A stretch of 64,000 nt of DNA from Setoptus koraiensis (taxonomy: Eukaryota > Arthropoda): contig CM106586.1 of NCBI GenBank assembly GCA_048013815.1, positions 9,982,001 through 10,046,000 on the forward strand, read 5' to 3'. Made by a program: the position numbers and the translations under genes. Of the stretch, positions 40,926-51,952 are shown in pieces. Position 1 is the first letter of the stretch, and each line of letters starts with the position of its first letter. The notes under the pieces are model-generated. The model was not told the origin of the DNA and ran no database searches. It saw only the letters and a list, made by a program, of their open reading frames with translations.

Positions 40926-42339
40926 CGGACCAGTAGGGGCCTAGTAGGGGCCAGTAGGGGCCATGTGGACAGCCCTACTGGCCCGTCCGAACCGCGAGGA
41001 TTTTCACAACAACAATTTGCGGCTTGCGAGCCACCCCGTGAGGTGGCGCCCTCTTTGGTCGGGGCTCCGAGTGGCGGGTGCAAATGGTAATTTAACTGAG
41101 TGTCGGCGCGCCGGCAACTCACACTATTTATTTTGCATTGGCAGCGTAATTGAGTGAAAATGGCCCGCTGACTTAATTAGCGTGGCGCGTTGATTGATCG
41201 CCGGCGATGCGATCGGTGGGCCCGTGCCGAATAGTTTGTGACGAGTCGCTGACAATGGGCCAATTAAGTGGCTCTTAATGGTTGATTGTGTGGGCCCGAT
41301 GGACGCTCATTATTGCGAAACTGATTATATTTATACTGATCAATCTGGCGAATGAAGGCCAACAACTTGTCAGACAAGGCTCAAGTTGGCACGAGCACCG
41401 TGCAATTTGACAAAAATAACGCGCCAAGCAGCACATAACTCCAACGATATATTTGCAAATTGCCCTTTAAATGGGGCGCCTCAACTGCCGGCCACGATTT
41501 GACGCCGCCGCCGCTCAATTGATGACGTGAATTTTGGCCGATATAGCGGATTTATTGCAGCAATTTATTTATGGGACTTTGATTTTTATTGGCATGAACA
41601 TATCGCACGGGACTGTTGTCGCCACCTAATCGGGGCCTCAATTTTGCGCTAATCAGGGCCCCAATTTCGCGCTAATCGGGGCACCAATTTTGGGCTAATC
41701 GCGCGCGGGATGCGCCGGTGAGCCGGCAACCGGACGCGGGCCAGTTTGTCCGGCCGGCCGGCCGGCCCGACTTTGCGAAAGGTCAGATGAGTGTTGTCGC
41801 GCCATTTTAGCAACACTCCCGCATCACGTGCATCACAGGTAATATGAGCATAACTGGAGTTTGGAGGGGGCGAGGGGGAAATAAATCAATTTTGTCGGAC
41901 TGGTCGATTGCCACTTACCCGCTGCTGATGAGTGGAACGGTCCGACGATATGGGTTTATGGGGCGCGCATATTGTTTGGCGCGTGGCCGTCGTTTTCGGT
42001 GTCGCAATTGTCGTTTTTGCTGTCGCTATAGTTGTTGTGGTTGTTGTGGCTGTTGTTGTTGTTGCTGTTGTCGTTGCTGGTGTCGTTGTCGCTGCCGCTG
42101 ATGCATTGTTTGTGGCACCCGTTGTTAATCTGGCCCAATTAGGGGCCCCCGTTTAGTTGAGTTGTCCGCACTTTAGAGATAACTGACGGCCGAGCGGGGA
42201 TTATTGGGATTGGATTGCCGGCGATCATTGTGACCATACACGACAGCCGGCAGTGCAGTCTGGCCTGCGGGTCAGTCGGTCAGATGGTGGGCAAACTGAT
42301 TTACCGCCGGCCCAGTTGTCATCAAATGCGCCGCTCGGC

Positions 42340-42450
42340 GGCCGGATATGGAACAACTGGATATAGCTGGATATAGCCGGATATAACGACTGGCTTTGGC
42401 CGGATATAACGACTAAATCTGGCCGATATGACGACTAAATTTGGCCAATA
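42340..42450. repeat. Degenerate tandem repeat (GGATATA-type units)
   Basis: Words such as CTGGATATAG and GGCCGGATATAACGACT recur several times. Confidence 0.65.
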
Positions 42451-43112
42451 TGAGTGTGTAAAGATGAATGGGTCGATTAATTAAATGACAACGATTAACG
42501 TGTAAACGTTCTAATGAATAACTGATTTTCCGGCGAACTGGCGAATTGGGGCCGGCGCCGCAGCGGGCGCGTGATTTGCATAAATGAGGGGCGCTGTGAC
42601 AGCGCGCGCGCGTGTGTTTGTCGAGCGGGCCAATTGACGTTGACGCAATTTAGTTATTACAGTTATTATGTTGTCATCGCTTGTTGTGCGCTTGTTACGT
42701 AATAATATTTGGGGCTGGGGGGGGGGCGCCACCACTGAAACTACTGCCCCTACTATTACTACTTTTGCTGAAACGACGACCGCTACTCAACCGACTCGCC
42801 AGTTGAACTAAGCGGCGAGCAAACAATGTGTGTGTGTGTGTGTGTGTGTGACTCACCTGACCTCGTCTAACGGTACCCGGCAGCCGTAATATGGCGCGGC
42901 CAAGCAGAGATTGCGTCACGTTGCTGGTGGGGGCCCGGCGAGCCGGCTCACGGATGGATCGTTATGCAAGCGCTTGGCACAGGCACAGGCCGCTGTCGAT
43001 TGGTTGTTGATTTGAATTTGTTGTGCAAGCTCCGGCGAGCCAACTGGCAAGCTAACCGGCAAGCTAACTGTCTGGCTAAATGGCTGGCTAACTGGCTGGC
43101 TTACTTATGCGC

Positions 43113-43176
43113 TCTTCGTGTGATTCGTGTGATTCGTGTGACTCGTGTGATTCGCGGGATTCGCGGGATTCGCGGG
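43113..43176. repeat. 9-bp tandem repeat (GTGTGATTC)
   Basis: About seven units; the last three change to GCGGGATTC. Confidence 0.8.
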
Positions 43177-45579
43177 ATGTGTGCTCGCTCATATCGACTT
43201 GACGACTAGCGCGCCACCGTTGCGGCCCCAGTCGATTATGTATTATGTAATCGCTGCTGCCGCTTCTAACCAGCTGACTGGCGGCCGGCTAAAATCTAAA
43301 ATAAGCGGCTCGTGCACTGTCTATTAGACAGTGTCTAATAAGCTGCGCGGCCTACACACAGGCCATGCCGACAATCTCAGCGATCTCTCAGCGAAATTAT
43401 TTCGCCGAGCCGCCGACAGAGGATCAGCCAGAGACGAGCGAGCCCTGTCCGCGCGGGCCCCCTTGCGGCTCGCCTCGCTGCTCTGGCGGCCCGCCAGCTC
43501 GGCGGCTCGGCGGCAGCGGGGCCAGCGATGGGCCCAGACAATTTAGCGCACCGTTATTTAGTGCCACTAAATGCGCGCACTCGTTGCCAAACAAGCTCTC
43601 GTTTAGCCAGCCGCGGTGCGCGTCGTTCGCTTGAGCCGGCCCGAACCAGCTCGTCGGCTGGCCCGAACCGCGTCGGCAGCCGGCGCGCTCAGGTAGCCGG
43701 AATACGGTCGCCGGTTGAGACGAGCCAGGCGCGCACTTGTTTGTTTGCGCCTGTATGCACACCTATCCAAATATCCGACCGGCCGACAGTGCCACTACCC
43801 AGCCGCTGGATTGCGAGGGCCGCCGCCGCATTCCGAAGGCCGCCCGGTTCCGGGACGCGCTGACTGCGCGTCTGCGGGCTGTTCGGGCCGCGGATAAAAG
43901 CCCGAGCACTGGCCTTGTTAGGGGCCGCTAGTTAGGCGCGCGAGTTGTTTCGCGCCGCGCGTCATCCAGTCATAACAGGGCCGCTAATTCGACTAATGGC
44001 GACGAGAGCACAAAATAATCCAATTCATTTTTTTATATTCCGCGTATAAACAAGGTATAAGTACGAATGTTGCCAGCGCACACACCCATTACGACACAAT
44101 ATTTACAAGCAGCCCAACTACTTAGCCGGCCCGCTCTGCCCAATTAGCCATCGGGGGCCCTGTGGGGCCCCGCTCGAGAGCTCGCTCTCCTTTGTCTGGT
44201 GGCCGGATGGCAAATGGCGCAGTCAGCACCTAGCGACTAGCTTGCCAACTTTGCCGACTTTGCCGCGTTGACGGCGGTGAGAGCGTGTGCCACACAGACA
44301 GAGAAAAACTGCTCAGACGAGCCGCGGCTTCTCTGCCCAGACTGGCAACAATAACACCAAAAAGTGTGTTCGCTGTCAGACGTGATTTTGCCGGGCCCCA
44401 ATGCGGGGCTTGCTAATAAGCTGGCCCCAATGTTTATTTATGACGAAGAAAAACGCGTTGGCGAGACCGCGTTGAGACGACCGACGTAGTGGGCGCAATT
44501 TCGCGCTCGGCTGAAAATTTCTCTCAAAATACCGTTTATGCCGCGCCGTGTACCGCGTGACAAATTTGCGCACGGCTCCACACATAAACACTCCAGCGAT
44601 TGCGAGCGACGTCAGAGCAAAATTACGTATACACCGAGCTAAATAATATATATACGCAGCGCGGGATATCGCCCGTAGGTGGCCGCGGCCGGGCCCTCGA
44701 CGGGCTCGAGTTGAGGCTGGGGGTCCGCGACTCACAGGCTCACAGCCCGCGACTCGCAGGCTGCAGCGGGCGCGCAGCTCGCCACAGTCAACAGTGATTA
44801 TCCGTGTTATTGGGGCCGCGGCAATTGCGCGGCCTGACGTGCCCATTACCTCATTACAAATGACAAGTGGCTAGCGGTTTATCGGGCCGCCAGTCCGCCA
44901 GCCGTCGGGCCGCCGTCGACGGGCCGGCCAGGTATCATCATATTCAATATACTGGCAGCGCGGGCGAGTGAATGTTATTCACGCTTTTGGCGCCGCGATG
45001 CACACACAGGCATGAATAATCGGATAGTCGCCGGCGACATTCGGCAACTTGTAATAACAATAATGCCCGCTACATAATAAACAGTCAGCGGGGCCCCGCA
45101 GTCGGCTAAGCCCCGGCGCGAATCACTGCATGGCCGAGGCGCGAATCACTCAGCCGGCAATCTCGGCCGTGGAGTGATTCGCGCCTCGGCCGTCGAGCGA
45201 TTGGCGCCTCTGGCGCGCACTGATTCTGCCGTGCACTGATTCGCGCCTGATGACGAGTCGGGGCCCCAATGTTGTTTATTAAGGGATTTAGTAATGTTGT
45301 TGATCCATTGACACTGGGCGCATTTAATGGGCTTATTCAGCGCGGCATACGGCCGCCAATTGCCGCCGCTAACGACCAGCCGGGGAATAGTGGGCGCCCG
45401 GTAGTCGGCCCGCAAACCTCTTGTTTGTTCAACTCGTTTGCTGCCGTCTCCGGCATTGGCGACATGCCGTCCCCAACACGGGGGCGACGCGCTGTCCCCG
45501 CGACTGGCAACATTTCGTCCCCGAGATTGGCCCCGAATTGGGCCCCCAATGCGCCGCCCTGTCCAGTGTAGGTTCGCCC

Positions 45580-45671
45580 GGCGCTCGCCAGGTGAACGCC
45601 GGGCCGTATCGGCGCTCGCCAGGTGAACGCCGGGCCGTATCGGCGCTCGCCAGGTGAACGGACCGTATAGG
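45580..45671. repeat. 31-bp tandem repeat, three copies
   Basis: Units begin GGCGCTCGCCAGGTGAACGC. The first two are identical and the third loses a few bases near its end. Confidence 0.9.
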
Positions 45672-46506
45672 CGCAACGCCCGACGAGACACCGGGCCGCC
45701 GAGAGTCACCTGTTGTTGGAACTTGGAGCGATTTCCGCTGCCGCTGCTGGCGCCACTGGCCGATTTGTCAGCGATGGCGGCGACAGAGCGATAGCAAGTT
45801 ATGGGGTATATATACTGGGGCGACTACAACGGGAACCGCGCCGCGCCAGATTAAACCATTGGATTCACCGACAAATGCAATGCACGGCAACGCAAACGCA
45901 ATTACAAGACGGATAAACAGACGGCATGCGGGCCCCACTGAGCCAACGCGCTACCCATCGCATGCCCATCAATGTTGGATATTGTTTATGGGGGCGCTAG
46001 TCACGCCAGCCGACAGTTTGATCGGCTGAGTTTGTCAACTGGGTAACAACAAACAACTGACACAAGAGCATTGGGGGCCCGTTTTTTGAGAGGACAGATT
46101 CCATCGACGATAGTCACGCTACCTGGACGTGAGCCTCTATTTGTGTCTCTTTATTTTAGAGTCTCGAGTAGAGGGCGCGATTTGCTGCCAGCGGGCCCAG
46201 TGAGCAGCTCACCGAAAGAGAATCAGCAGTGGGCCCTCTCTGACGGCTCCGGGTCTCGCTCTTCGGGGCCTGCGATGGATGCACAGATACGCGCTCGGGT
46301 ATGCGCTCGGGTATGCGCTCGAATGTGCGCCCGATGTGCGCTCGATATGTAATCGAGCGGGCTCACGTAATCTGGCTACGCGAGCCAGCGGGCCGATAAA
46401 ATCGTTGTCGTGAGATGGAGATGGAATCAGTGGCAGGCAATTTGTCGTTTGTCGCTTATCGTCACACGAGCATCATTATCTGGCCCATCGAGCGAGCGCA
46501 AAATCC

Positions 46507-46549
46507 CTGCCATAGGTAGAGGTGCGAGCGTCGGCTCTACCTATGGCAG
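46507..46549. repeat. Perfect hairpin, 15-bp arms
   Basis: Arm CTGCCATAGGTAGAG (46507-46521) pairs exactly with 46535-46549 across a 13-base loop. Confidence 0.9.
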
Positions 46550-47709
46550 CGTTTTTGCAGCAAACAACCAGTTCGGCCCCACTTGATATCATCTTTTCAT
46601 TATTGGGGCCACAGTGTGTTATATACAGTGTATTATACATTGTGGCATGTTGTATACTGTATATTGTGGCATCGACTGCGGGCAGTCGCGTTGATGGGCA
46701 CCACACCGGGCCGGCCCGCTCCTGCTGATGCAGGCCACTTTGCTGGTTCAGGCCACTTTGCGGGTGGCCACGGCACGCGCACAGTACGTGGCTCCCTCAC
46801 TCAGGCCCCAGAATCACTATTATTGGCGAAATCATCATAGGCGCATCGGACAATGTGAGCCCACATTGTCCCAACTAACACACAAACTGGGCCTCTCATT
46901 CTTCGTGGGCGAAATTGCAAAGTTTGTTCAAATTATCGTTGCAAAGTTGCACAAAAAGGCACTTACCCGGCTCAAAAAAAAAACACTGCACTGGATTTCC
47001 GGCATAAATCCATGCAAATGTTGAGGCCCCGGCACAAATCCGCTCGCGCTGCGCATGCATCTCTCACCAGTGTCTTGGCCATTAGCTGATTTGTCGTTGT
47101 TGATATCATATCAATGATATGTAACGACAACAACAACGAGTCAGTGGGCAAATCGATCATTGCTGTTGTCTTGCCCGATTAGATGGGGTGCGCAAATGAT
47201 TGATATTCGGGCCGCTACGAGGCGTTGAGCGGAGCCTCAATCCGATTGAGTCAATCGAGTTGCTCCACTCGATTGAGAGAATGTCACAGGTGAATTGTGC
47301 CGTCTCGATCGGCCGAGGCCACTGACTTAACTGATAATGTCAGCGTCGTGCAAGCGTCATCGAGAGCTATTTTTAGACGCGCTTAGAGCGGTTGAGCCAG
47401 CCTTTTTTGTTGGATATCTCCACTGTATCAGCAACAGTGTGCGCCTAGGCCAATTTGTCATTGCCACATTGATGCAAATTGATTTTGCAAACAATGATAC
47501 GACAACCCAAACAACCAATTTGTTAATTTCAAGCGTGCATTTCTAACGACATTCCTAATAACACTTCTAACAGCAAGCGGCCAGAAACAATCTTTGCGCA
47601 GCCTTGCGACACCAGCCAGCGCGTACGAGGACACAACCGGCAATCGGATTATTATTGATTATATTATTGATTGAGATTATAACGGACATTGTATCGGATA
47701 TTGGCAGCA

Positions 47710-49347
47710 ATGAGCTCGTACAGATCGACCGGCGTGCTGTTCGCAAACGGATATGTACGGCCTGCCGTTGTTGCCGCGTGGGCGCTGACGCTTTGTTTTG
47801 TGGCACAAATCCAGCCAAGTCAAAAGTCCGGCGTGTTCGCCCTCGATGCGGCCCTCGATGGGGACCGCTCAGAGGAGAACGGCCGGGGAAAGGTGCAGTC
47901 GCTTGTTGGCTTCTACGAGAAACTGGCCAGCAATAATGGGCGCGACGAGCAGGACAGTCGGAAGCTGCAAAGCGGCGAGCAGAGCGCCAAGTCGGCCTCT
48001 TCGTCGGGCCGGGCGGCCAAGTCCGAGCGGCAGCAATCGTCGTCGGAGCGGCAGCTATCGTCGTCTGAGCAGCGTCGCCTGGCGGAGGAGAGTTCGCGAA
48101 GGAGCAGCCAGGAGTCGTCGTCGTCGTCGGCGCATCAGCAGTCGAAATCGTCGTCATCCAGCTCGTCGTCGTCGAGCTCGTCGCGACAAACAGAGCGGTC
48201 GTCGCGCGACCGGCACGAGGCCCGCGACGCGCTGCACGAGTCCGGCCGAGAGAGGGCGCACATAGACGAGTACTGGAGCGGCCCCGACGACGACCAAGAC
48301 CCCGACGATTACCCGCGCGAGCACGATCATCCGCGCGAGCACGATCATCCGCGGGAGCACGGTTATTCAGCGGACGACGACGCGGAGGAGCTGGACGCGG
48401 ACCGGCCCGACAGCGCCCATCGGGACGGAGGGGACGAGGGCGAGTTCGCAGGGGCCTACAAGCACGACGGCGGCGCGAATCCGCCCGATGACGGCTCCCT
48501 GTCCGACGACGAAGAAGAGCGCAGGCTGGACGAGGAACGCGAACTGGACGAACAAGACGAACTCGCCGAACAGGACGAGCTCGCCGAACGAGACGAGCTT
48601 GGCGAAGAACGCGCGACCTCAGAGGAGCGCATCGACGACGAGCTGGCCAGCGAGCAGACGACCGACCGGCTGAGGCAGTCGCTAAGTCGGCGCGAGGAGG
48701 AGCTCGAGGGGTTGCAGTTGGAGCTGTTCGAGGCGTCGCGCGCCAACGAACGGGCCTTGCGCCAGATGGAGGATAATTACAAGTCGAAATTGGCCAGCTT
48801 GGGCCGCCAGAACGAGCTGTGCCAACAGAAATTGGCAGAGAAGGCCAGCGAAATAGAGCGGCTGTTGCAGCGGCTAGACGCGCGCCCCGGCTCAGCGGCT
48901 GGCACCCAGGCTGCTGACATTGGCAAGCTGGAGTCCACAATAGAGCGACAGAAGCAACAATTGGCCGAGCTGAGGGCTCAGTTGGCGGATGCGAGCGCGT
49001 CGCATGAGCAACAAATGGCCGATTTGCGACACTATTACGAAAATGCAAGCGGGCCCGACAATTATGCCGCCAACACTGGGCCCCCACCCGCATACGCCAA
49101 CTACGCTAGCCGAGCCAACGATGGATTGCGCCCGATTGATCCGCTGAGTGCGCTGGCCCCATTGGCGGCCATCGTCGATTACGATCACAAGCAGAACAGC
49201 TGGCGGAGGGGCAAAAAGCATCGGGTGGACGCCTGGCTGGACAGTCAGGCCCGCGAGGCCGACAGGAGGCGCTCGTTCATCAGGGATAAATTGGGCGAGG
49301 CCAAGCAACGCGCCGAACAAACGCGCCAGAATTTGCAGATAAGATGA
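47710..49347 (+). CDS. Secreted acidic coiled-coil protein of unknown family
   Basis: A single-exon frame of 545 aa from the ATG at 47710. A hydrophobic leader (PAVVAAWALTLCFVAQ, residues about 18-35) suggests secretion; there is no later membrane segment. In order come a Ser/Gln/Arg-rich part with poly-Ser (about 85-170), tandem HPREHD repeats (about 200-217), a very acidic stretch with ELDEQDELAEQDELAERDEL (about 277-297), and heptad-rich coiled coil (about 320-445) with EEELEGLQLELFEASRANER. The C-terminus is more mixed, with an Arg/Lys-rich amphipathic segment (DAWLDSQAREADRRRSF). I recognise no family. An extracellular scaffold, cuticle-linked or calcium-binding protein would fit the composition but is only a guess. 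Strong codon bias towards G/C at third positions and a meaningful domain order argue for a real gene over the long frame on the opposite strand. Confidence 0.75.
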   Translation: MSSYRSTGVLFANGYVRPAVVAAWALTLCFVAQIQPSQKSGVFALDAALDGDRSEENGRGKVQSLVGFYEKLASNNGRDEQDSRKLQSGEQSAKSASSSGRAAKSERQQSSSERQLSSSEQRRLAEESSRRSSQESSSSSAHQQSKSSSSSSSSSSSSRQTERSSRDRHEARDALHESGRERAHIDEYWSGPDDDQDPDDYPREHDHPREHDHPREHGYSADDDAEELDADRPDSAHRDGGDEGEFAGAYKHDGGANPPDDGSLSDDEEERRLDEERELDEQDELAEQDELAERDELGEERATSEERIDDELASEQTTDRLRQSLSRREEELEGLQLELFEASRANERALRQMEDNYKSKLASLGRQNELCQQKLAEKASEIERLLQRLDARPGSAAGTQAADIGKLESTIERQKQQLAELRAQLADASASHEQQMADLRHYYENASGPDNYAANTGPPPAYANYASRANDGLRPIDPLSALAPLAAIVDYDHKQNSWRRGKKHRVDAWLDSQAREADRRRSFIRDKLGEAKQRAEQTRQNLQIR

Positions 49348-49626
49348 TGTCAGCTCCGCATGATTGTCAATTGTCAATTGCGACCAGTTGTTATACTAAC
49401 TCAACAAATATAAACCAAACGCAAACCAATTCGATCGCATTCACTCCAATCGACAGATCCAATCAGATTTAAACATTATTAATAATTGATTGAGTAATTA
49501 TTGATTAAAAGCAAATCGGTCACTAAAATCGGTTCTTTTGGGAGAAAATATAGCATTTTCTTGGTTTTTGCGGTTTTTTGGGGTCTCGATACTTTGAAAC
49601 TCCATATACAGTGAGAGCAGGGTGCA
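49348..49626. other. Short AT-rich spacer
   Basis: Presumed 3' UTR of the coiled-coil gene, with an ATTAAA at 49504-49509. Composition changes here from GC-rich to AT-rich. Confidence 0.5.
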
Positions 49627-49989
49627 TTAAGAATCGATGGTTCTGTTGCGTTTCATGACAGAGAGCGAAATATCAGCTCGAACGAGATGTACCGAGATAA
49701 TAGACAACAGAAATGAAAAGTAACGCGAACGAATATAATGCTCGGATGGAACTCGGAGGGCTTCAATTGCTGCTATCTGGAATTTGAATTTTCGGCAATG
49801 GCTATTCTCTTCCAGAACTTTTCTAAAAATTGAAAGGAATTCCTGTCGTGTGAACTCCATATTTGTTGCTGTTTCCAGGTAGATAATTTTCTTTGCTAAT
49901 CTGATCATCTTTTTCCTAAATTGCTTACGCACAGGAAGTTTTAGAACGAATCCAGCCGTCGACATTCTAACCGTTAGGAGAGGACGCAT
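49627..49989 (-). CDS. Divergent histone-H3-like protein (possible cenH3)
   Basis: An intact 120-aa frame from the ATG at 49989. The N-terminus has TVRMSTAG and VRKQF, like TARKSTGG and PRKQL of the H3 tail. The best match is the long helix of the histone fold: FKFQIAAIEALRVPSEHYI against FQSSAVMALQEASEAYL of H3, with eight of about 19 positions equal. The segment before it (RKVLEENSHCRK) is about two residues longer than H3 loop 1, as is typical of CENP-A. The last part (VHLVRADISLSVMKR) resembles HAKR...DIQLARR but lacks some five residues of loop 2, which is odd for a working histone. The region between tail and fold is also short. It could be a fast-evolving centromeric H3 or a decayed H3 copy that kept an open frame. 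It has AT-rich codons in a GC-rich neighbourhood. Confidence 0.5.
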   Translation of the reverse strand: MRPLLTVRMSTAGFVLKLPVRKQFRKKMIRLAKKIIYLETATNMEFTRQEFLSIFRKVLEENSHCRKFKFQIAAIEALRVPSEHYIRSRYFSFLLSIISVHLVRADISLSVMKRNRTIDS

Positions 49990-50091
49990 TGCTGTAGGAA
50001 GTTGATGGGACAACAAATATTATATTGATCTTTCATTGCTGTTTTGGTTTAGTGTTTAGTGGTATTCTCTTCGCCCTGAGGACGAGGGGGC

Positions 50092-51036
50092 ATGTGCCGC
50101 CCATTTTGGGTACTTTGGGTAGCGACGGTTTTGGTGTTCTATCTTGATTCCAATTCCAGAGAAGTTGTTGAATTTTCAATTTATCAACTCAACAAGAAAT
50201 ACTTTCATGTGTTCGGTGATAATGACTTCGATGTTGGTTCAACAGATTTAGTTCAGTGTTATATACACCTGAAACCTGATACTATTCCAAATTGTGCAAA
50301 TCCTAGACGTCTATCATTAGCAAACCAGTTCGAAGAACGAAGTCAAATCGAATAGCTACTTAAAGCAAAGTTAATTCGAAGATCTTTCTCTAATTGGGCA
50401 AGTGGTATAACATTCGCTTGCACTCCAGGTATGCGTCCCAGATTGTGTGGTGACTATAGATATTCAAATGAGCACACATTGGATGATCGCCACCCTATTC
50501 CATTAATAGATAATATTATTTCAAGTTTGCAAGGAGCTTCGATCTATTCAAATCTAGATATAGTGAGAGGTTACAACCATATTCCAATAAATGAAGAACA
50601 TAAATACGAGACGGCTTTCATTACGAATATTGGATCGAAGAATGCACCGTCGCTATTCCAAAGTTCAATGGATTACGTACTAAAGGATCATATGGAATAT
50701 GCACGTGTGTACTTCGATGACGTAATCGTCTTCTCCAAAACAATGAGTCAACATCTAGCCCATCTAGAATCAGTTTATAAGTCATTATAAGAACTTCATC
50801 GCAAAGTGAAAGCATCAAAATGCCATTTCCTCAAACCGGAAGTGAAGTTTTGTGGTTATATCATTAGCCACGGTACCAAAAGAAGAGATGAGAAGTTTAT
50901 ATCATCAGTAAAGAACATCAAGAGGCCAACGGATGTTCATGAACTACATCAGTTTCTTGGCCTAGCTAATTATGGCCGTTTATTCGTATGCAATTACGCT
51001 GAAATTGTGAAGCCGTTGAATTACCTTCGAGGATAG
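50092..51036 (+). mobile_element. Broken Ty3/mdg4-type LTR retroelement relic (reverse transcriptase region)
   Basis: The translated sequence matches the reverse transcriptase of Ty3/mdg4 (gypsy) elements. It shows the fingers/palm motif DDRHPIPLIDNII, the catalytic box YFDDVIVFS and the FLGLANYGRLF segment. The relic covers the run-up to RT through its thumb. I see no RNase H, integrase, gag or terminal repeats. It is broken, with a few breaks, and looks old but not ancient since the motifs are readable. Confidence 0.85.
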
Positions 51037-51945
51037 ACGAATTACATTCGTCTATTGTCATCAAGTACAATAGGATATATTGACATAGATTGATAAGTGA
51101 TCAAGTGCCCAGCAACCGACTCTCAGATACCAGCTTTTCTTCATAATTTGGGCTAAATTTCTACTCTTTTCCATGAAAACCACCCGTGTTTCGGTCCTTA
51201 TATGCAAGTTGGTGAAAATCGGTGATTATGAGGAAGAGGGGTTGAATTTCGATTGTTCGGTGACTACAAATACGTTTCAAAATCTTCCTAATGATAAGAA
51301 TGGCTTGCTAGAAAATGTTTAGGTTTTTGCCATGCACAGAAATAGTTCGGTTTGGAACCGATTTGCCCTACACTATCAATAACCAATAAGTTAATTAATT
51401 AGCGCCCTGGCTGACGCAATCATGGCGATCATGGTGAAGGTTACTTGATTAGTAAATTGGCCATTAGTCGTGACTTGTGTCGAGATTGAGGGTACGAGCC
51501 AAACTTCGAGTAAAGCGCCTCGAAGTGTCTTGCAGCCCGCATGTTACTGCAATTTACAGGTGAGCTGGTTACGGGTGCATGAGTGCGACCTTACGGCACG
51601 GAATATCAAATATGTCCGAATAAGTGACACAGGGTGCGCTCTGAAGCCTGTGGTGCGTTAGAGACCTTTAACATACATTTGTGTCAAACTAAATTGTGCC
51701 CAGTGACGTTTTGCGCATTTCCTCCGATGGTCGTGTGACGTCGAAGCCGAGATTTCGTTTGTCGCACGTTTGCTGGATCGCATCATGTCCCGAGGAGATG
51801 CACTCAAGTTGTTGGCACGTCGCAATGACGCAATTGGCCAAGTTGTCGTCGCGTAGTGTGATTGTGTCAAATGTGTGCCTCGCTAATGAGGCTCAATGAC
51901 ACACACACACACACACCGAGCTAGCGAAAGAGCACCGAGCCAGTG

Positions 51946-51952
51946 TATAAAA
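51946..51952 (+). promoter_or_regulatory. Candidate TATA box (TATAAAA)
   Basis: A good TATA word about 630 bp before the acyltransferase start codon, in the right direction. Assignment is by position only; the tandem repeat downstream would then be transcribed as leader. Confidence 0.3.

Larger units (their letters stand above)
24229..47709. other. GC-rich gene-poor region with many minisatellites and palindromes
   Basis: About 23.5 kb without a recognisable protein domain. Open frames are frequent because the DNA is GC-rich, but they are short, overlap on all frames and are repetitive. The region is dense in GGGCCC/GGCCGG words, in tandem repeats with 9-31 bp units and in perfect inverted repeats (listed separately). 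Several TATA-like words (for example near 26992, 32605, 39925 and 45806) stand in it without a recognised gene downstream. It may contain the promoter and 5' UTR exons of dimmed, enhancers or long non-coding RNAs; the sequence alone does not tell. Confidence 0.6.

Noticed and set aside
47567-49093. 508-codon open frame on the minus strand opposite the coiled-coil gene
   Set aside because: It is rich in Arg, Pro and Thr as expected from reading GC-rich Ser/Asp/Glu codons backwards, and has no signature. The plus-strand frame has a signal peptide and heptad pattern.
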